Positions 42,558-51,158 of a DNA stretch of 64,000 nucleotides are shown one piece after another; positions within the stretch are counted from its first letter, which is position 1; each line of letters opens with the position of its first letter. The notes below the pieces were generated by a model, which saw nothing but the letters and a program-made list of their open reading frames with translations, ran no database searches and was not told the origin of the DNA. The stretch is from CAZOWL01 sp964583605 (lineage in GTDB: Bacteria; Pseudomonadota; Gammaproteobacteria; Chromatiales; Chromatiaceae): NCBI GenBank assembly GCA_964583605.1, contig CAZOWL010000002.1, forward strand, positions 40,690 to 104,689, given 5' to 3'. Both the position numbers and the translations under genes were made by a program.

Positions 42558-44013
42558 GAGCGAGGACTATCGTCGTATTCGTACCGCCATCGCACAGATC
42601 CCCGGCGATCTTTCCAACGACGCGGTCGGCATTCATGTCGCGAGTCTTGACGACATTTACGCACCGGGGGCCCATGCCGCAGCGCTAGACCCGAACACCC
42701 CGATCGTCCTTGGTGCCCGAGGAAGTGGAAAGAGCTTTTGGGCTGGGGTGCTCGGTCGCGACGAGACGCGCGCGGCCGCGGCCAACGCCTATCCGAAACT
42801 TCGTCTGGACAAGGTCACGGCTCAGTTCGGGTACACAGGTATCGGAGGCCCTGACGGAATCTCTGCAGAGCAGATCGATGCCGCATTGCCTGCCGAGGGA
42901 AGCATCGAAGATGCGAAAGCCTTTTGGTGGGCTAGCGTAATCAGCGCCGTTGCACGGTCTGCCGGAACGCCTGTAGCAAAGCCAAAGGATTTTGTCCTGC
43001 AGGCACAAGACTGGGAGCAACGCGAAGCGTTGCTGAACAGCCACGACAACAGGCTGTGTGAGGAAGACACCACCCTTCTCATTATCTACGACGCTTTGGA
43101 TACTGTTGCCCGAACCTGGGCTCGTCGGCGTCTTCTCACCGAGGCGCTTCTGGAAGTCGTCTGGGCTTTGCGGGCCTACCGTACGTTGCGGCCGAAACTG
43201 TTTATCCGTCCCGATCAGTTGGACGATGACGCTCTACGTTTCGTCGAGTTACCGAAGATGCGCACAGGTGCGGTTCGATTGACGTGGTCGGCCACGGATC
43301 TGTATGGCTTGTTCTTCTCGCGAATCGCGCTCGCGCCAGATCCTGACGCAGCCGCCGCGTTTGAACGGGTCCTTGGCAGCGAGGGTTTGCGCAGCGCCAA
43401 CAGGCAGACAATCCTGACGCGCCGGTGGTCCTTAGCGCATGACCCGTCGGATCAACAGCGGGCCATGACTCGGCTAGCTGGACGATACATGGGCAAAGGA
43501 AGTTATGGCTACAAGAAAGGAAATACGTACCGTTGGCCGATTGCGCACCTGGCCGATGCATACCAAGAAGTCACCCCTCGAAGCTTCCTCGGCATGATGA
43601 CCGCCGCGGCTACACACGGCGTGCCACCTGCTGATCGAGCCGTCACCGCAGAGGGAATTCGCCATGGCCTGAGGGCTGCTTCGAAGACGCGCGTCGACCA
43701 ATTGCACCAAGAGTTCCCCTGGATTAAGGGTGTTCTGGCGCCCCTCGCCGGTTTACTGCTGCCGCAGCCGGAACAGGAGGTCTACCATGTTTGGGAGCGG
43801 ACCGGCACGGTGACAGCACTCAAAGCGGACGCCGAAAAGACAGGCTACTTGCCGCCTTTTCCAGACGCCGAGGCGGCAGGTGCGGCAGAGCTCTTTACGG
43901 CACAAGAACGTATCGGCGTTATGTTCCGGCGAAAAGACAATCGGCTCGATATGCCTGACCTGTTTCGCGTCGCCGCACGCTTACTGAAAAAGGGCGGCGT
44001 AGCGCCGTTGTGA
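42547..44013 (+). CDS. P-loop ATPase, third gene of the cassette
   Basis: A 488-aa protein. Walker A GARGSGKS at residues 56-63 in NTPIVLGARGSGKSFWAGVL, and Walker B about residue 180 (TTLLIIYDALDTVA). Between them is a ~110-residue insert. The C-terminal half carries a winged-helix-like or DNA-binding-like segment (RWPIAHLADAYQEVTPRSFL) and ends in basic residues. Start ATG 42547 follows an AAGGAG ribosome-binding site and overlaps the previous gene. I cannot place it firmly; it resembles STAND or AAA-type ATPases found in conflict islands (compare Sll1717-like P-loop ATPases). Confidence 0.75.
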   Translation: MRAESEDYRRIRTAIAQIPGDLSNDAVGIHVASLDDIYAPGAHAAALDPNTPIVLGARGSGKSFWAGVLGRDETRAAAANAYPKLRLDKVTAQFGYTGIGGPDGISAEQIDAALPAEGSIEDAKAFWWASVISAVARSAGTPVAKPKDFVLQAQDWEQREALLNSHDNRLCEEDTTLLIIYDALDTVARTWARRRLLTEALLEVVWALRAYRTLRPKLFIRPDQLDDDALRFVELPKMRTGAVRLTWSATDLYGLFFSRIALAPDPDAAAAFERVLGSEGLRSANRQTILTRRWSLAHDPSDQQRAMTRLAGRYMGKGSYGYKKGNTYRWPIAHLADAYQEVTPRSFLGMMTAAATHGVPPADRAVTAEGIRHGLRAASKTRVDQLHQEFPWIKGVLAPLAGLLLPQPEQEVYHVWERTGTVTALKADAEKTGYLPPFPDAEAAGAAELFTAQERIGVMFRRKDNRLDMPDLFRVAARLLKKGGVAPL

Positions 44014-44104
44014 GAGCAAACCGCGTTTACCCGTCACAGGGAATCGACGCTCTGGGGATCAGAGAAGAGGAAGTCTGAAAGGGGACGACGACCTGGATCC
44101 GCTC

Positions 44105-44341
44105 ATGCTCGTCGGCTACATGCGCGTTCCTTCCGACTCTGACCGGCAGAGCGCCGACCTGCAGCGCGATGCGCTTCTGTCAGCGGGCGTCGATGCCCGG
44201 CATCTCTTCGCGGATCACGCCTCTGGGGCCGAGGATGACCGTCCCGGTCTGACCACGGCGCTGGACTTCGTGCATGCAGGTGATGTGCTAGTTGTCTGGA
44301 AGCTGGACCGCCTTGGGCGTCTTGTTGAAGCTTCTCGTTAA
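44105..44341 (+). pseudogene. Serine recombinase (resolvase/invertase) N-terminal relic
   Basis: A 78-codon frame matching the N-terminal catalytic domain of small serine recombinases: GYMRVPSDSDRQSADLQRDA, then LFADHASGAEDDRPGLTTAL and DVLVVWKLDRLGRLVE. It stops ~70 residues into the domain, so the helix-turn-helix is missing. The nucleophile position (RVS in active enzymes) reads RVP here. It is a relic of a mobile element directly after the ATPase cassette. Confidence 0.8.
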
Positions 44342-44677
44342 TCCCGGCCGTCCCAGTCTTGCCAGCCTGCAAGACGAGTTGGCCAAGCTGGACCCCTGCG
44401 AGGGATCGAGCTTCCTCCGAATCTGTTCGAGGATGCGGCGCCGCGTGACCTGGAACGTTGCCGTCGCCGCGTCTGCGTGGAAGCCCCTATGAGCTGCGCC
44501 GACCTCCGCATTCCGCCAGAGCCCGGCCACCTTCCCTGAAGGGGGTTTTCTCCTTAAATCGTCATTTTTCATGAGGGAGGGCGGCGGGTCTCCGTCGGGG
44601 TACATGAAGTGGCCGCACGGCGTCGCATGCTGATGGTCGCCGACTCGGTACCTTGGAAGCGGCACAACCTATGGAAA
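44342..44677. other. Region without recognised gene after the resolvase relic
   Basis: About 340 bp. A minus-strand frame spans 44288-44665 but its product has no recognised family. It may be leftover element sequence; no terminal inverted repeats were identified. Confidence 0.35.
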
Positions 44678-45919
44678 TCAATCGAGAATGTGTGAGATCA
44701 GCCCGTCGGCCAGCTTGGGCTCGAACCAGGTCGACTTGGGTGGCATGACGGCGCCGGCGTCGGCGACGACCATTAGGTCCTCGATGCGGGTCGGAAAGAG
44801 GGTAAAGGCGAGGCGCATCTCGCCGCTGTCGACACGCTCCGTGAGACCGGCGAGGCCGCGGCGGCCGCCGACGAAGTCGATGCGCTCGTCGCGCCGCGGA
44901 TCGGTGATATTGAGAATCGGCCCGATCAGGTGTTCCTGCAGCAGGCTGACATCAAGGCGGCGGACTGGATCCGTCGCCGGTATGAGCGCTGGGGCGATGA
45001 CCAGACGGTACCAGCTCCCGTCCAGATAGAGTCCGAGCTGGCCGGGCCGCACTGGCTTCACCGGCGAACCGCTGGGGATGACTTCGAAGGCCTCGCCGAG
45101 CCGGTGCAAGAAGGTATCGCGATCGAGGCCGTTGAGGTCGCGAACGATCCGATTGTAGTCCAGGACCTGGACTTGCGTGTGCGGAAAGCTGACGGCCAGG
45201 AAGTAATCGTACGAGGCCTGTCCCAGCGGCTGCCGTGAGGCTGCGCGACGCGCCTCGGCGACGCGCGCGGCGGCCGCGCAGCGATGGTGTCCGTCGGCGA
45301 TGTAGAGCGCCGGCATGGCCTCGAAGCCATCGGTCAGGCGGCTGATGGTCTCGTGAGCCGTGATGGGCCAGACCTCGTGGCGCACGCCATCATCCGCGCG
45401 CACGCTCAACAGCGGCTCTGCGCGTGCCGCGCCGGCGAGCAGATCGTCGATTGCCGGGTCACTCGGATGCACCAGGAAGACAGGGCCGGTCTGCGCATCC
45501 AATGCGTCGATCTGGCGAACGCGGTCGTCCTCCTTCGCTGGGCGCGTGAGCTCGTGGCGGCGGACACGGTTCGACCGGTAGGCATCGACCGCGGCGGTCA
45601 GCACGACACCGGTCTGGCGATGGGCCCCCATCGTTAGGCGGTAGACGTAGAAGCTCGGTTCATTGTCGCGAAGCAGCACACCGGCGGCGATCATGCCCGC
45701 GAGGTTCTCTCTGGCGCGGGCATAGACCTTCGGGTCGTAAGGATCGGTGTCTTTCGGCAGGTCGACCTCGGCGCGGGAGACGTGCAGGAAGCTCCACGGC
45801 CGTCCCGAGACCATCGCCCGGGCCTCGGCGGTGCTCATGACGTCATAAGGCGGTGCGGCTACGTCGGCGGCGCGGTCCGCTGCCGGCCTTAGGCCGGCGA
45901 AGGGTCTGATTAAAGACAT
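44678..45919 (-). CDS. DUF1015 family protein
   Basis: A 413-aa protein. It begins IRPFAGLRPAADRAADVAAP with PPYDVMS, and the hallmark LYIADGHHRCAAAARVAEA is present mid-protein, with FPTRIEDLMVVADAGAVMPP and KSTWFEPKLADGLISHIL at the C-terminus. DUF1015 proteins are widespread and uncharacterised; they are often next to serine biosynthesis genes, but none is adjacent here. The DGHHR motif suggests a ParB-like or nucleotide-binding fold. ATG 45919 is chosen over the longer open frame. Confidence 0.88.
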   Translation of the reverse strand: MSLIRPFAGLRPAADRAADVAAPPYDVMSTAEARAMVSGRPWSFLHVSRAEVDLPKDTDPYDPKVYARARENLAGMIAAGVLLRDNEPSFYVYRLTMGAHRQTGVVLTAAVDAYRSNRVRRHELTRPAKEDDRVRQIDALDAQTGPVFLVHPSDPAIDDLLAGAARAEPLLSVRADDGVRHEVWPITAHETISRLTDGFEAMPALYIADGHHRCAAAARVAEARRAASRQPLGQASYDYFLAVSFPHTQVQVLDYNRIVRDLNGLDRDTFLHRLGEAFEVIPSGSPVKPVRPGQLGLYLDGSWYRLVIAPALIPATDPVRRLDVSLLQEHLIGPILNITDPRRDERIDFVGGRRGLAGLTERVDSGEMRLAFTLFPTRIEDLMVVADAGAVMPPKSTWFEPKLADGLISHILD

Positions 45920-46167
45920 GATGATCGCTTCCCCTGCGGCGTGTAGAGCCAATTATCGGTTGCCGGCAGGGTAATCGCAAAGCCGGCAGAAGATTACTGC
46001 GAGTGCGGCACCTAGAGCCACGGAGGCGCAAAGGACGTGAGAAAAACGACGCGTTGCCACTTGTCTGTCCGCTGCCTCGCTGGGGGATGCCATCGCCAAG
46101 ACCAGGTTCTAAGCGCTTGCGTGTCGTTCTCGCTCTTCGTGGTTCGGCCGCTCCGATTTGGGATGGC

Positions 46168-48657
46168 TCATGCAGCCTGACGCAGCGTCTGCAGTGGTGG
46201 GCGTACCACCAGCGGATAGGTGGCCAGTGTGCCCGCTAGGCCGATCAGCAGGCCGCTGCCAAAGATGCCCGCGAGCCAGAGCCAGGGATTGAAGGTCAGC
46301 TCCAGATCGAAGACCTCGCGGGCGAGGATGAACCCCGTCGCCTCCGCGGCGAGCGAGGCGATGAGCCCGGCGATGAGCCCGGCGAGCGTGAACTCGACGG
46401 CTAAGCTCCCGAGCAGCGGGCCGCGGGCAGTGCCGAGCGTGCGCAAGATCCCGTGCTCGGCGCGCCGCTCCTCGAGGCTCGCCTGGATGCCGGCATACAT
46501 GACCAGCAGGCCTGCCGCCAACGTGAAGAGGAAGACGTATTCGACGGCCATTGCGCCGCGCTCTATGACCTGCCGGACTTGATCGAGTAGGGCGACCACA
46601 TCGATCAGTGTCACGCTCGGGAAACGGCGCACCAGTTCCGCGGCCAGCTGTTCCTGATCGCTCGGCAGATAGATGCTGGTGATGTAGGTCGATGGCTCGT
46701 CGCCGAGCAAGGAGGGTGTGGCGATGACGAAGAAGTTGACGTTGAAGCTGTCCCACTGGACCTCGCGCAGGCTCGTGACCGGCGCCCGAATCTCGCGGCC
46801 CGAGACCCAGAACGCCAGCTCGTCGCCGAGGGCGATCCCCAGCGTCTCGGCGATCCCTTGCTCGACCGAGAGCTGCGGCGGCGCCCCCTCGGACTCCCAC
46901 CAACGACCGGCGATGATCTGGTTGTCCGCCTGAGGCGCGTCGCCGTAGCTCAGGTTGAACTCCCGCTCGGCGAGCCGTCGGGCACCGGGATCGGCATAGG
47001 CCTCCGGGTCGACGGCCTCGCCGTTGATCGCGACCAACCGCCCGCGGATCATCGGGAAGAGGCCAGAGCCGCTGATCCCGTGCCCGTCTAGGTACTCGCG
47101 CAGCTCTGTGACCTGGTGCGGCTGGATGTTGATCAGGAAACGGTTTGGTGCCCCTTCGGGCAGCGTCCGCTGCCAGGTGCTCAGGAGGTCGACGCGGACG
47201 ACGGCGAGCAGCAGGAGCGCAAGGATCCCGAGACCGAAGCCGGCGATCTGGAACAGGGCCCCGGTCGGCCGCCGCGAGAGCGACGCGAGCCCCAGCCGCC
47301 AGACCCCACTCGCGCGGTGGGAGATCACGCGGGCCAGCCGCACCGCAAGCGCGACGACCAAGGCCAGCACCAGAAGGGTCAGGACGACGCCGAGCAGGAG
47401 CTTCCACGCCAGATTCGGGTCGTCGGCCTGCCAGAAGACCAGCAGGCCCAGGGCGCTGCCGGCGACGACCAGGGTGAGGGCGGCTGACAGACGCGGCGCG
47501 CCAAGGTCTCGGCGCAGCACGCGCAGCGGCGGGATGCGGGCGAGCTGAAGGAGCGGCGGTAGCGCGAAGCCGAGCAGCGCAATCAGGCCAGTGCCGACAC
47601 CCACGGCGATCGGGCGCGGGGAGGGCGAGGGCAGCTCTGTGACGAACAGCTCGGCGAGCAGCGCAGCGAGACCGTACTGGGCTAGAAAGCCCAACAGGCT
47701 GCCGGCCAGGCTCGCGACCAGCCCGATCGCGATCAGACGCAGGATGAACACGCGCGTCAGCAGATGGCGCGGGGCGCCAAGGCAGCGCATCACGGCGACG
47801 GCGTCCGTCTGGCGCTCGACGAGGCGCCGGCTGGCGAGCGCGATCGCGGCGCCGGCCACGAGCAGTGTCGAGAGGGTCGCCAGATGCAGGAAGCTTGAGG
47901 CACGATCGATGGCGGACTCAAACTCCGGCCGCGCCTCGCGCGCGTCGAGGAAGCGGGCGTTGGGGGGTAGACGCGGCGCAGCCCATTCTCGGAATGTCGT
48001 GAGTGCCTCCTCGCCCCCAGCCAGGAGGAGGCGGTACTCGACGCGGCTCAGGGGCGTGACGAGCCCGGTCGTGGGGATGTCTTCGCGGTTGATCATGACC
48101 CGCGGGGCCAGCTGAAAGACACCACCGGCCCGATCCGGCTCGTAGTCGAGCACCCGCGTCACATGCAGCTCGGCCTCACCGAGGCCGAGGTTCTCGCCAA
48201 TGGTGGCCTCGAGCAGATACAGCAGCCGCGGCTCGACCCAGGCCTCGCCGCGGGCTGGTCCGCTCGGCACCGGTGCGGCCGCGGACTCGATGTCCTGGCG
48301 CACGCGCAGCGTACCGCGCAGCGGATAGGCCTGACCGACCGCCTTGAGCCTCACCAGCTGCGGCGCGCCGCCGTTCGTGGCGACGGTCGAGAATTCCAGC
48401 GTCTGCGCGGTGCGCAGCCCGAGCCTCTCCGCCTCGGCGAGCAGTGCGGCCTCGGGCGGCGATGAGGAGTCGATGACCAGGTCGGCCGCGATCAGCTCGG
48501 CGGCCTGTTTGGCCATCGCGCCTTCGACACGGTCGGTGAAGAAGCCGACGGCCGTGATCGCGGCGACGGTGAGAACGAGCGCCGTGGCGAGCAGATAGAG
48601 CTCGCCGCTGCGCCAATCCTGCCGCAGCAGGCGCCACGTGAGTCGCCACGCCTTCAT
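46168..48657 (-). CDS. ybbP: ABC transporter permease, YbbP/FtsX family
   Basis: An 829-aa membrane protein. The type-VII ABC permease plan is visible: an N-terminal helix (LYLLATALVLTVAAITAVGF), a large periplasmic domain, then two FtsX-like four-helix sets (SFLHLATLSTLLVAGAAIAL to LLGFLAQYGLAALLAELF; EYVFLFTLAAGLLVMYAGIQ to FGSGLLIGLAGTLATYPLVV). Partner of the YbbA ATPase; the pair is thought to act in envelope or lipoprotein-related transport, with unknown substrate. The ATG overlaps the ybbA stop (ATGA). Confidence 0.9.
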   Translation of the reverse strand: MKAWRLTWRLLRQDWRSGELYLLATALVLTVAAITAVGFFTDRVEGAMAKQAAELIAADLVIDSSSPPEAALLAEAERLGLRTAQTLEFSTVATNGGAPQLVRLKAVGQAYPLRGTLRVRQDIESAAAPVPSGPARGEAWVEPRLLYLLEATIGENLGLGEAELHVTRVLDYEPDRAGGVFQLAPRVMINREDIPTTGLVTPLSRVEYRLLLAGGEEALTTFREWAAPRLPPNARFLDAREARPEFESAIDRASSFLHLATLSTLLVAGAAIALASRRLVERQTDAVAVMRCLGAPRHLLTRVFILRLIAIGLVASLAGSLLGFLAQYGLAALLAELFVTELPSPSPRPIAVGVGTGLIALLGFALPPLLQLARIPPLRVLRRDLGAPRLSAALTLVVAGSALGLLVFWQADDPNLAWKLLLGVVLTLLVLALVVALAVRLARVISHRASGVWRLGLASLSRRPTGALFQIAGFGLGILALLLLAVVRVDLLSTWQRTLPEGAPNRFLINIQPHQVTELREYLDGHGISGSGLFPMIRGRLVAINGEAVDPEAYADPGARRLAEREFNLSYGDAPQADNQIIAGRWWESEGAPPQLSVEQGIAETLGIALGDELAFWVSGREIRAPVTSLREVQWDSFNVNFFVIATPSLLGDEPSTYITSIYLPSDQEQLAAELVRRFPSVTLIDVVALLDQVRQVIERGAMAVEYVFLFTLAAGLLVMYAGIQASLEERRAEHGILRTLGTARGPLLGSLAVEFTLAGLIAGLIASLAAEATGFILAREVFDLELTFNPWLWLAGIFGSGLLIGLAGTLATYPLVVRPPLQTLRQAA

Positions 48658-49343
48658 GGCAGCGGCTCCAACCGGCCATCCTGCATCGCCAAACGCCGAT
48701 CGCAGCGCTCGGCCAGCACCGCATCGTGAGTCACCAGCACGAGCGCGGCGCCCGAGTCCTGACGCAGGGCGATAAGGAGGTCGATGATGTGCTCGCCCGT
48801 CTTGAGATCGAGGTTGCCGGTGGGCTCGTCGGCAAACAGGATTGCCGGCGCCGGGGCGAAGGCCCGGGCGATGGCGACGCGCTGCTGCTCGCCACCGGAG
48901 AGCTGGCGCGGGAAGTGTCCCGCGCGCTCGGCCAGTCCGACGCGCTCCAGCGCCTCGGCAGCGCGGCGCGGGGCGTCTGCGCTACCGGCCAGCTCCAGAG
49001 GCAGCAGTACGTTCTCCAGGGCGTTCAGGGTCGGTAGCAGCTGGAAGCTTTGGAACACGAATCCGACGCGACCATTGCGCAAGGCCGCGCGGCCATCCTC
49101 GTCAAGCTCCGCGAGCGGCTGTCCGCAGAGCCACACCTCGCCGGCAGTGGCGGTGTCGAGACCGGCGAGGAGTCCGAGCAGCGTGGACTTGCCCGAGCCC
49201 GAGGCGCCGAGGATCGCGACGGCCTCGCCGGCTCCTACCGTCACCTCGCAGTCGTGGAGTATGGTCAAGCGCCCACCTGGGCCGTTAACATCTTTGCCCA
49301 ATCCCGTGGCCCGGGAGATGACCGAGCCGACCTTTTCTGCCAT
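48654..49343 (-). CDS. ybbA: ABC transporter ATP-binding protein YbbA
   Basis: A 229-aa ABC ATPase of the LolD/MacB-like class. Walker A GASGSGKST, Q-loop VGFVFQSFQLLPTL, signature LSGGEQQRVAIARA, Walker B ILFADEPTGNLD and H-loop LVLVTHD are all intact. It energises the YbbP permease. Its start codon (complement of CAT 49341-49343) shares the CATG tetranucleotide with the divergent tesA start, so the two transcripts overlap at their 5' ends. Confidence 0.93.
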   Translation of the reverse strand: MAEKVGSVISRATGLGKDVNGPGGRLTILHDCEVTVGAGEAVAILGASGSGKSTLLGLLAGLDTATAGEVWLCGQPLAELDEDGRAALRNGRVGFVFQSFQLLPTLNALENVLLPLELAGSADAPRRAAEALERVGLAERAGHFPRQLSGGEQQRVAIARAFAPAPAILFADEPTGNLDLKTGEHIIDLLIALRQDSGAALVLVTHDAVLAERCDRRLAMQDGRLEPLP

Positions 49344-49989
49344 GCTTCAACTGCTCCTAATCGCTGGTCTCCTGCTATCACCTGCGTCGCGTGGCGAATC
49401 GCTGCCGGTGGTCCTCGTCCTCGGCGACAGCCTGAGTGCCGCGTACGGGCTGGGGCCCGATGACGGCTGGGTATCGCGGTTGGAAGAGCGGCTGCGGGAG
49501 ATGGCACGCCCGTATCGAGTGGTGAACGCCAGCATCTCCGGCGAGACCACGGCGGGTGGCCTCACGCGTCTGCCGGGCCTATTGGAACGTGAGCAGCCGG
49601 ACCTTGTCATCATACAGCTCGGCGCCAACGACGGGCTGCGCGGGCACAGCCTCGATCTGCTCCGTGACAATCTGCTCGAGCTGATCGAGCGCTCGCGCAG
49701 TGCTGACAGTCGGGTCCTCCTGATCGGCAACCGCCTGCCGCCAAACTACGGTGCGGCCTACACCGAAGGCTTTCAAGCCGTGTTCGAGACCGTGGCCGAG
49801 CGGGCCGATGTGTCGCTGGTGCCGGCGCTGCTCGAGGGCGTCGCGGAGCGCTGGGAGCTGATGCAGCCCGATGGCCTGCACCCGACGGCGGCCGCGCAGG
49901 GACAGCTGCTCGATAATGTCTGGCCGGTGTTGTCGGCGATGCTCGGTTTGATGCCGGCGGCCGATTCAAATGGCGCTGCCGAGCCCTAA
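49342..49989 (+). CDS. tesA: Acyl-CoA thioesterase I / lysophospholipase TesA
   Basis: A 215-aa SGNH hydrolase with a short signal peptide (MLQLLLIAGLLLSPASRGES). Block I VLVLGDSLSAAYG has the nucleophile Ser, block III is QLGANDGLRG, and block V MQPDGLHPTAAAQG supplies the Asp-His pair. TesA is a periplasmic esterase/thioesterase/protease. ATG 49342 lies in the CATG shared with ybbA; an in-frame ATG at 49318 would extend it into the ybbA gene and is less likely. The divergent tesA-ybbA arrangement matches enterics. Confidence 0.94.
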   Translation: MLQLLLIAGLLLSPASRGESLPVVLVLGDSLSAAYGLGPDDGWVSRLEERLREMARPYRVVNASISGETTAGGLTRLPGLLEREQPDLVIIQLGANDGLRGHSLDLLRDNLLELIERSRSADSRVLLIGNRLPPNYGAAYTEGFQAVFETVAERADVSLVPALLEGVAERWELMQPDGLHPTAAAQGQLLDNVWPVLSAMLGLMPAADSNGAAEP

Positions 49990-50027
49990 CGCAGCGTCGG
50001 CTACCTCTGGATTTCCGGAGCTTCACC

Positions 50028-51158
50028 ATGGCATCACGCATCACCATCGTCGGGTCCGGCTTTGCCGGCCTGACGGCGATCAGGACGCTCAGGGCGGCGA
50101 AGGAGCCGCTCGAGATCACCCTTGTGAGCCCGCGCCCCGAGTTCGTCTATTACGCCGGACTGATCTGGCTCCCGTCGGGGCAGCGCAGCGGTGATGATCT
50201 GCGTATCGATCTGGCGGCGTATCTTGAGCGCATGAATGTCCGCCATGTCGCCGCCGAGGCGACGGGGCTGCGCGATGGCGGGCGGACGCTCGAGACGACG
50301 GCCGGCGAGATCGCCAACGATGGGCTCATCATCGGCAGCGGCGGGCGTTTCATCAAGAAGCTGCCGGGGATCGAGCACGCGATCACGCCCTGCGAGGGGA
50401 TCGCCGCCGGCGAGCAGCTCCGCGATCGGCTCAAGGCGATGGATGGCGGCACGATCGCGATGGGCTTTGCCGGCAACCCCAACGAGCAAGGCTCGATGCG
50501 TGGCGGGCCAATCTTCGAGTTCCTCTTCGGCATCGAGCGGCAGCTGGTCGTCGAGGGGCGGCGTGGGCGCTTCAAGCTCGTCTTTTTCACGCCCGCCGAG
50601 CGGCCCGGCAGCCGCCTCGGACCGAAGGCCGTCGATGGGCTACTGGAGGAGATGCGCAAACGTGACATCACGACCCATCTCGGACACAAGATCAAGGGTT
50701 TCACGGCCGACCGCGTCATGACCGAGGGCGGCGATGTCCCTGCCGACCTGATTCTCTTCATGCCCGGTCTCACCGGCAACCAGTGGTTCGACAACACGGC
50801 GCTGCCACGCTCGCCCGGGGGGCTGCTGCAAGGGGACGCACACTGCCGCGTGCCCGGCTTCGAGCGTGTCTACGTGGCCGGAGATTGCGGCAGTTTCCCG
50901 GGGCCGGAATGGATGCCGAAGCAGGGCCACATGGCCGATCTGCAAGGCAAGACAGCAGCTCAGAACCTGCTGGCCGAGCTTCGCGGGCAGCCTGCGACCC
51001 GCACCTTCAAGGTCGAGCTTCTGTGCATCGTCGATGCCTACGACCGCGGCATGCTCGTCGCGCGCACCGAGCGGCTCAACCTCGTCCTGCCGTCCTGGCG
51101 CATCTTCCACTCGCTGAAACATGGCTTCGAGTGGTGGTACCTGCGGCAGTTCCGCTGA
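50028..51158 (+). CDS. FAD-dependent oxidoreductase, SQR/NDH-2 superfamily
   Basis: A 376-aa flavoprotein. N-terminal FAD motif TIVGSGFAGLTAIRTLRA and FVYYAGLIWLPSG, a second nucleotide region LIIGSGGRFIKKLPG, and YVAGDCGSFPGPEWMPKQGH with DLQGKTAAQNLLAEL, the C-terminal FAD-ribityl pattern of sulfide:quinone oxidoreductases and type-2 NADH dehydrogenases. Cys122 (TPCEG), the HCRVP cysteine and LLCIVD are candidate SQR redox residues, but the canonical pair is not certain. It would feed sulfide or NADH electrons to quinone and the bc1 complex. Its stop TGA overlaps the next ATG (TGATG). Confidence 0.72.
   Translation: MASRITIVGSGFAGLTAIRTLRAAKEPLEITLVSPRPEFVYYAGLIWLPSGQRSGDDLRIDLAAYLERMNVRHVAAEATGLRDGGRTLETTAGEIANDGLIIGSGGRFIKKLPGIEHAITPCEGIAAGEQLRDRLKAMDGGTIAMGFAGNPNEQGSMRGGPIFEFLFGIERQLVVEGRRGRFKLVFFTPAERPGSRLGPKAVDGLLEEMRKRDITTHLGHKIKGFTADRVMTEGGDVPADLILFMPGLTGNQWFDNTALPRSPGGLLQGDAHCRVPGFERVYVAGDCGSFPGPEWMPKQGHMADLQGKTAAQNLLAELRGQPATRTFKVELLCIVDAYDRGMLVARTERLNLVLPSWRIFHSLKHGFEWWYLRQFR

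Noticed and set aside
46109..47407. A 432-aa minus-strand frame rich in Arg and Pro
   Set aside because: Same strand as ybbP but out of frame; composition typical of a shadow frame.
49749..51157. A CDS upstream extension of the TPR protein starting at 50783
   Set aside because: It would overlap the flavoprotein gene by 375 bp in another frame; the extension has no family pattern and ATG 51158 is well placed.
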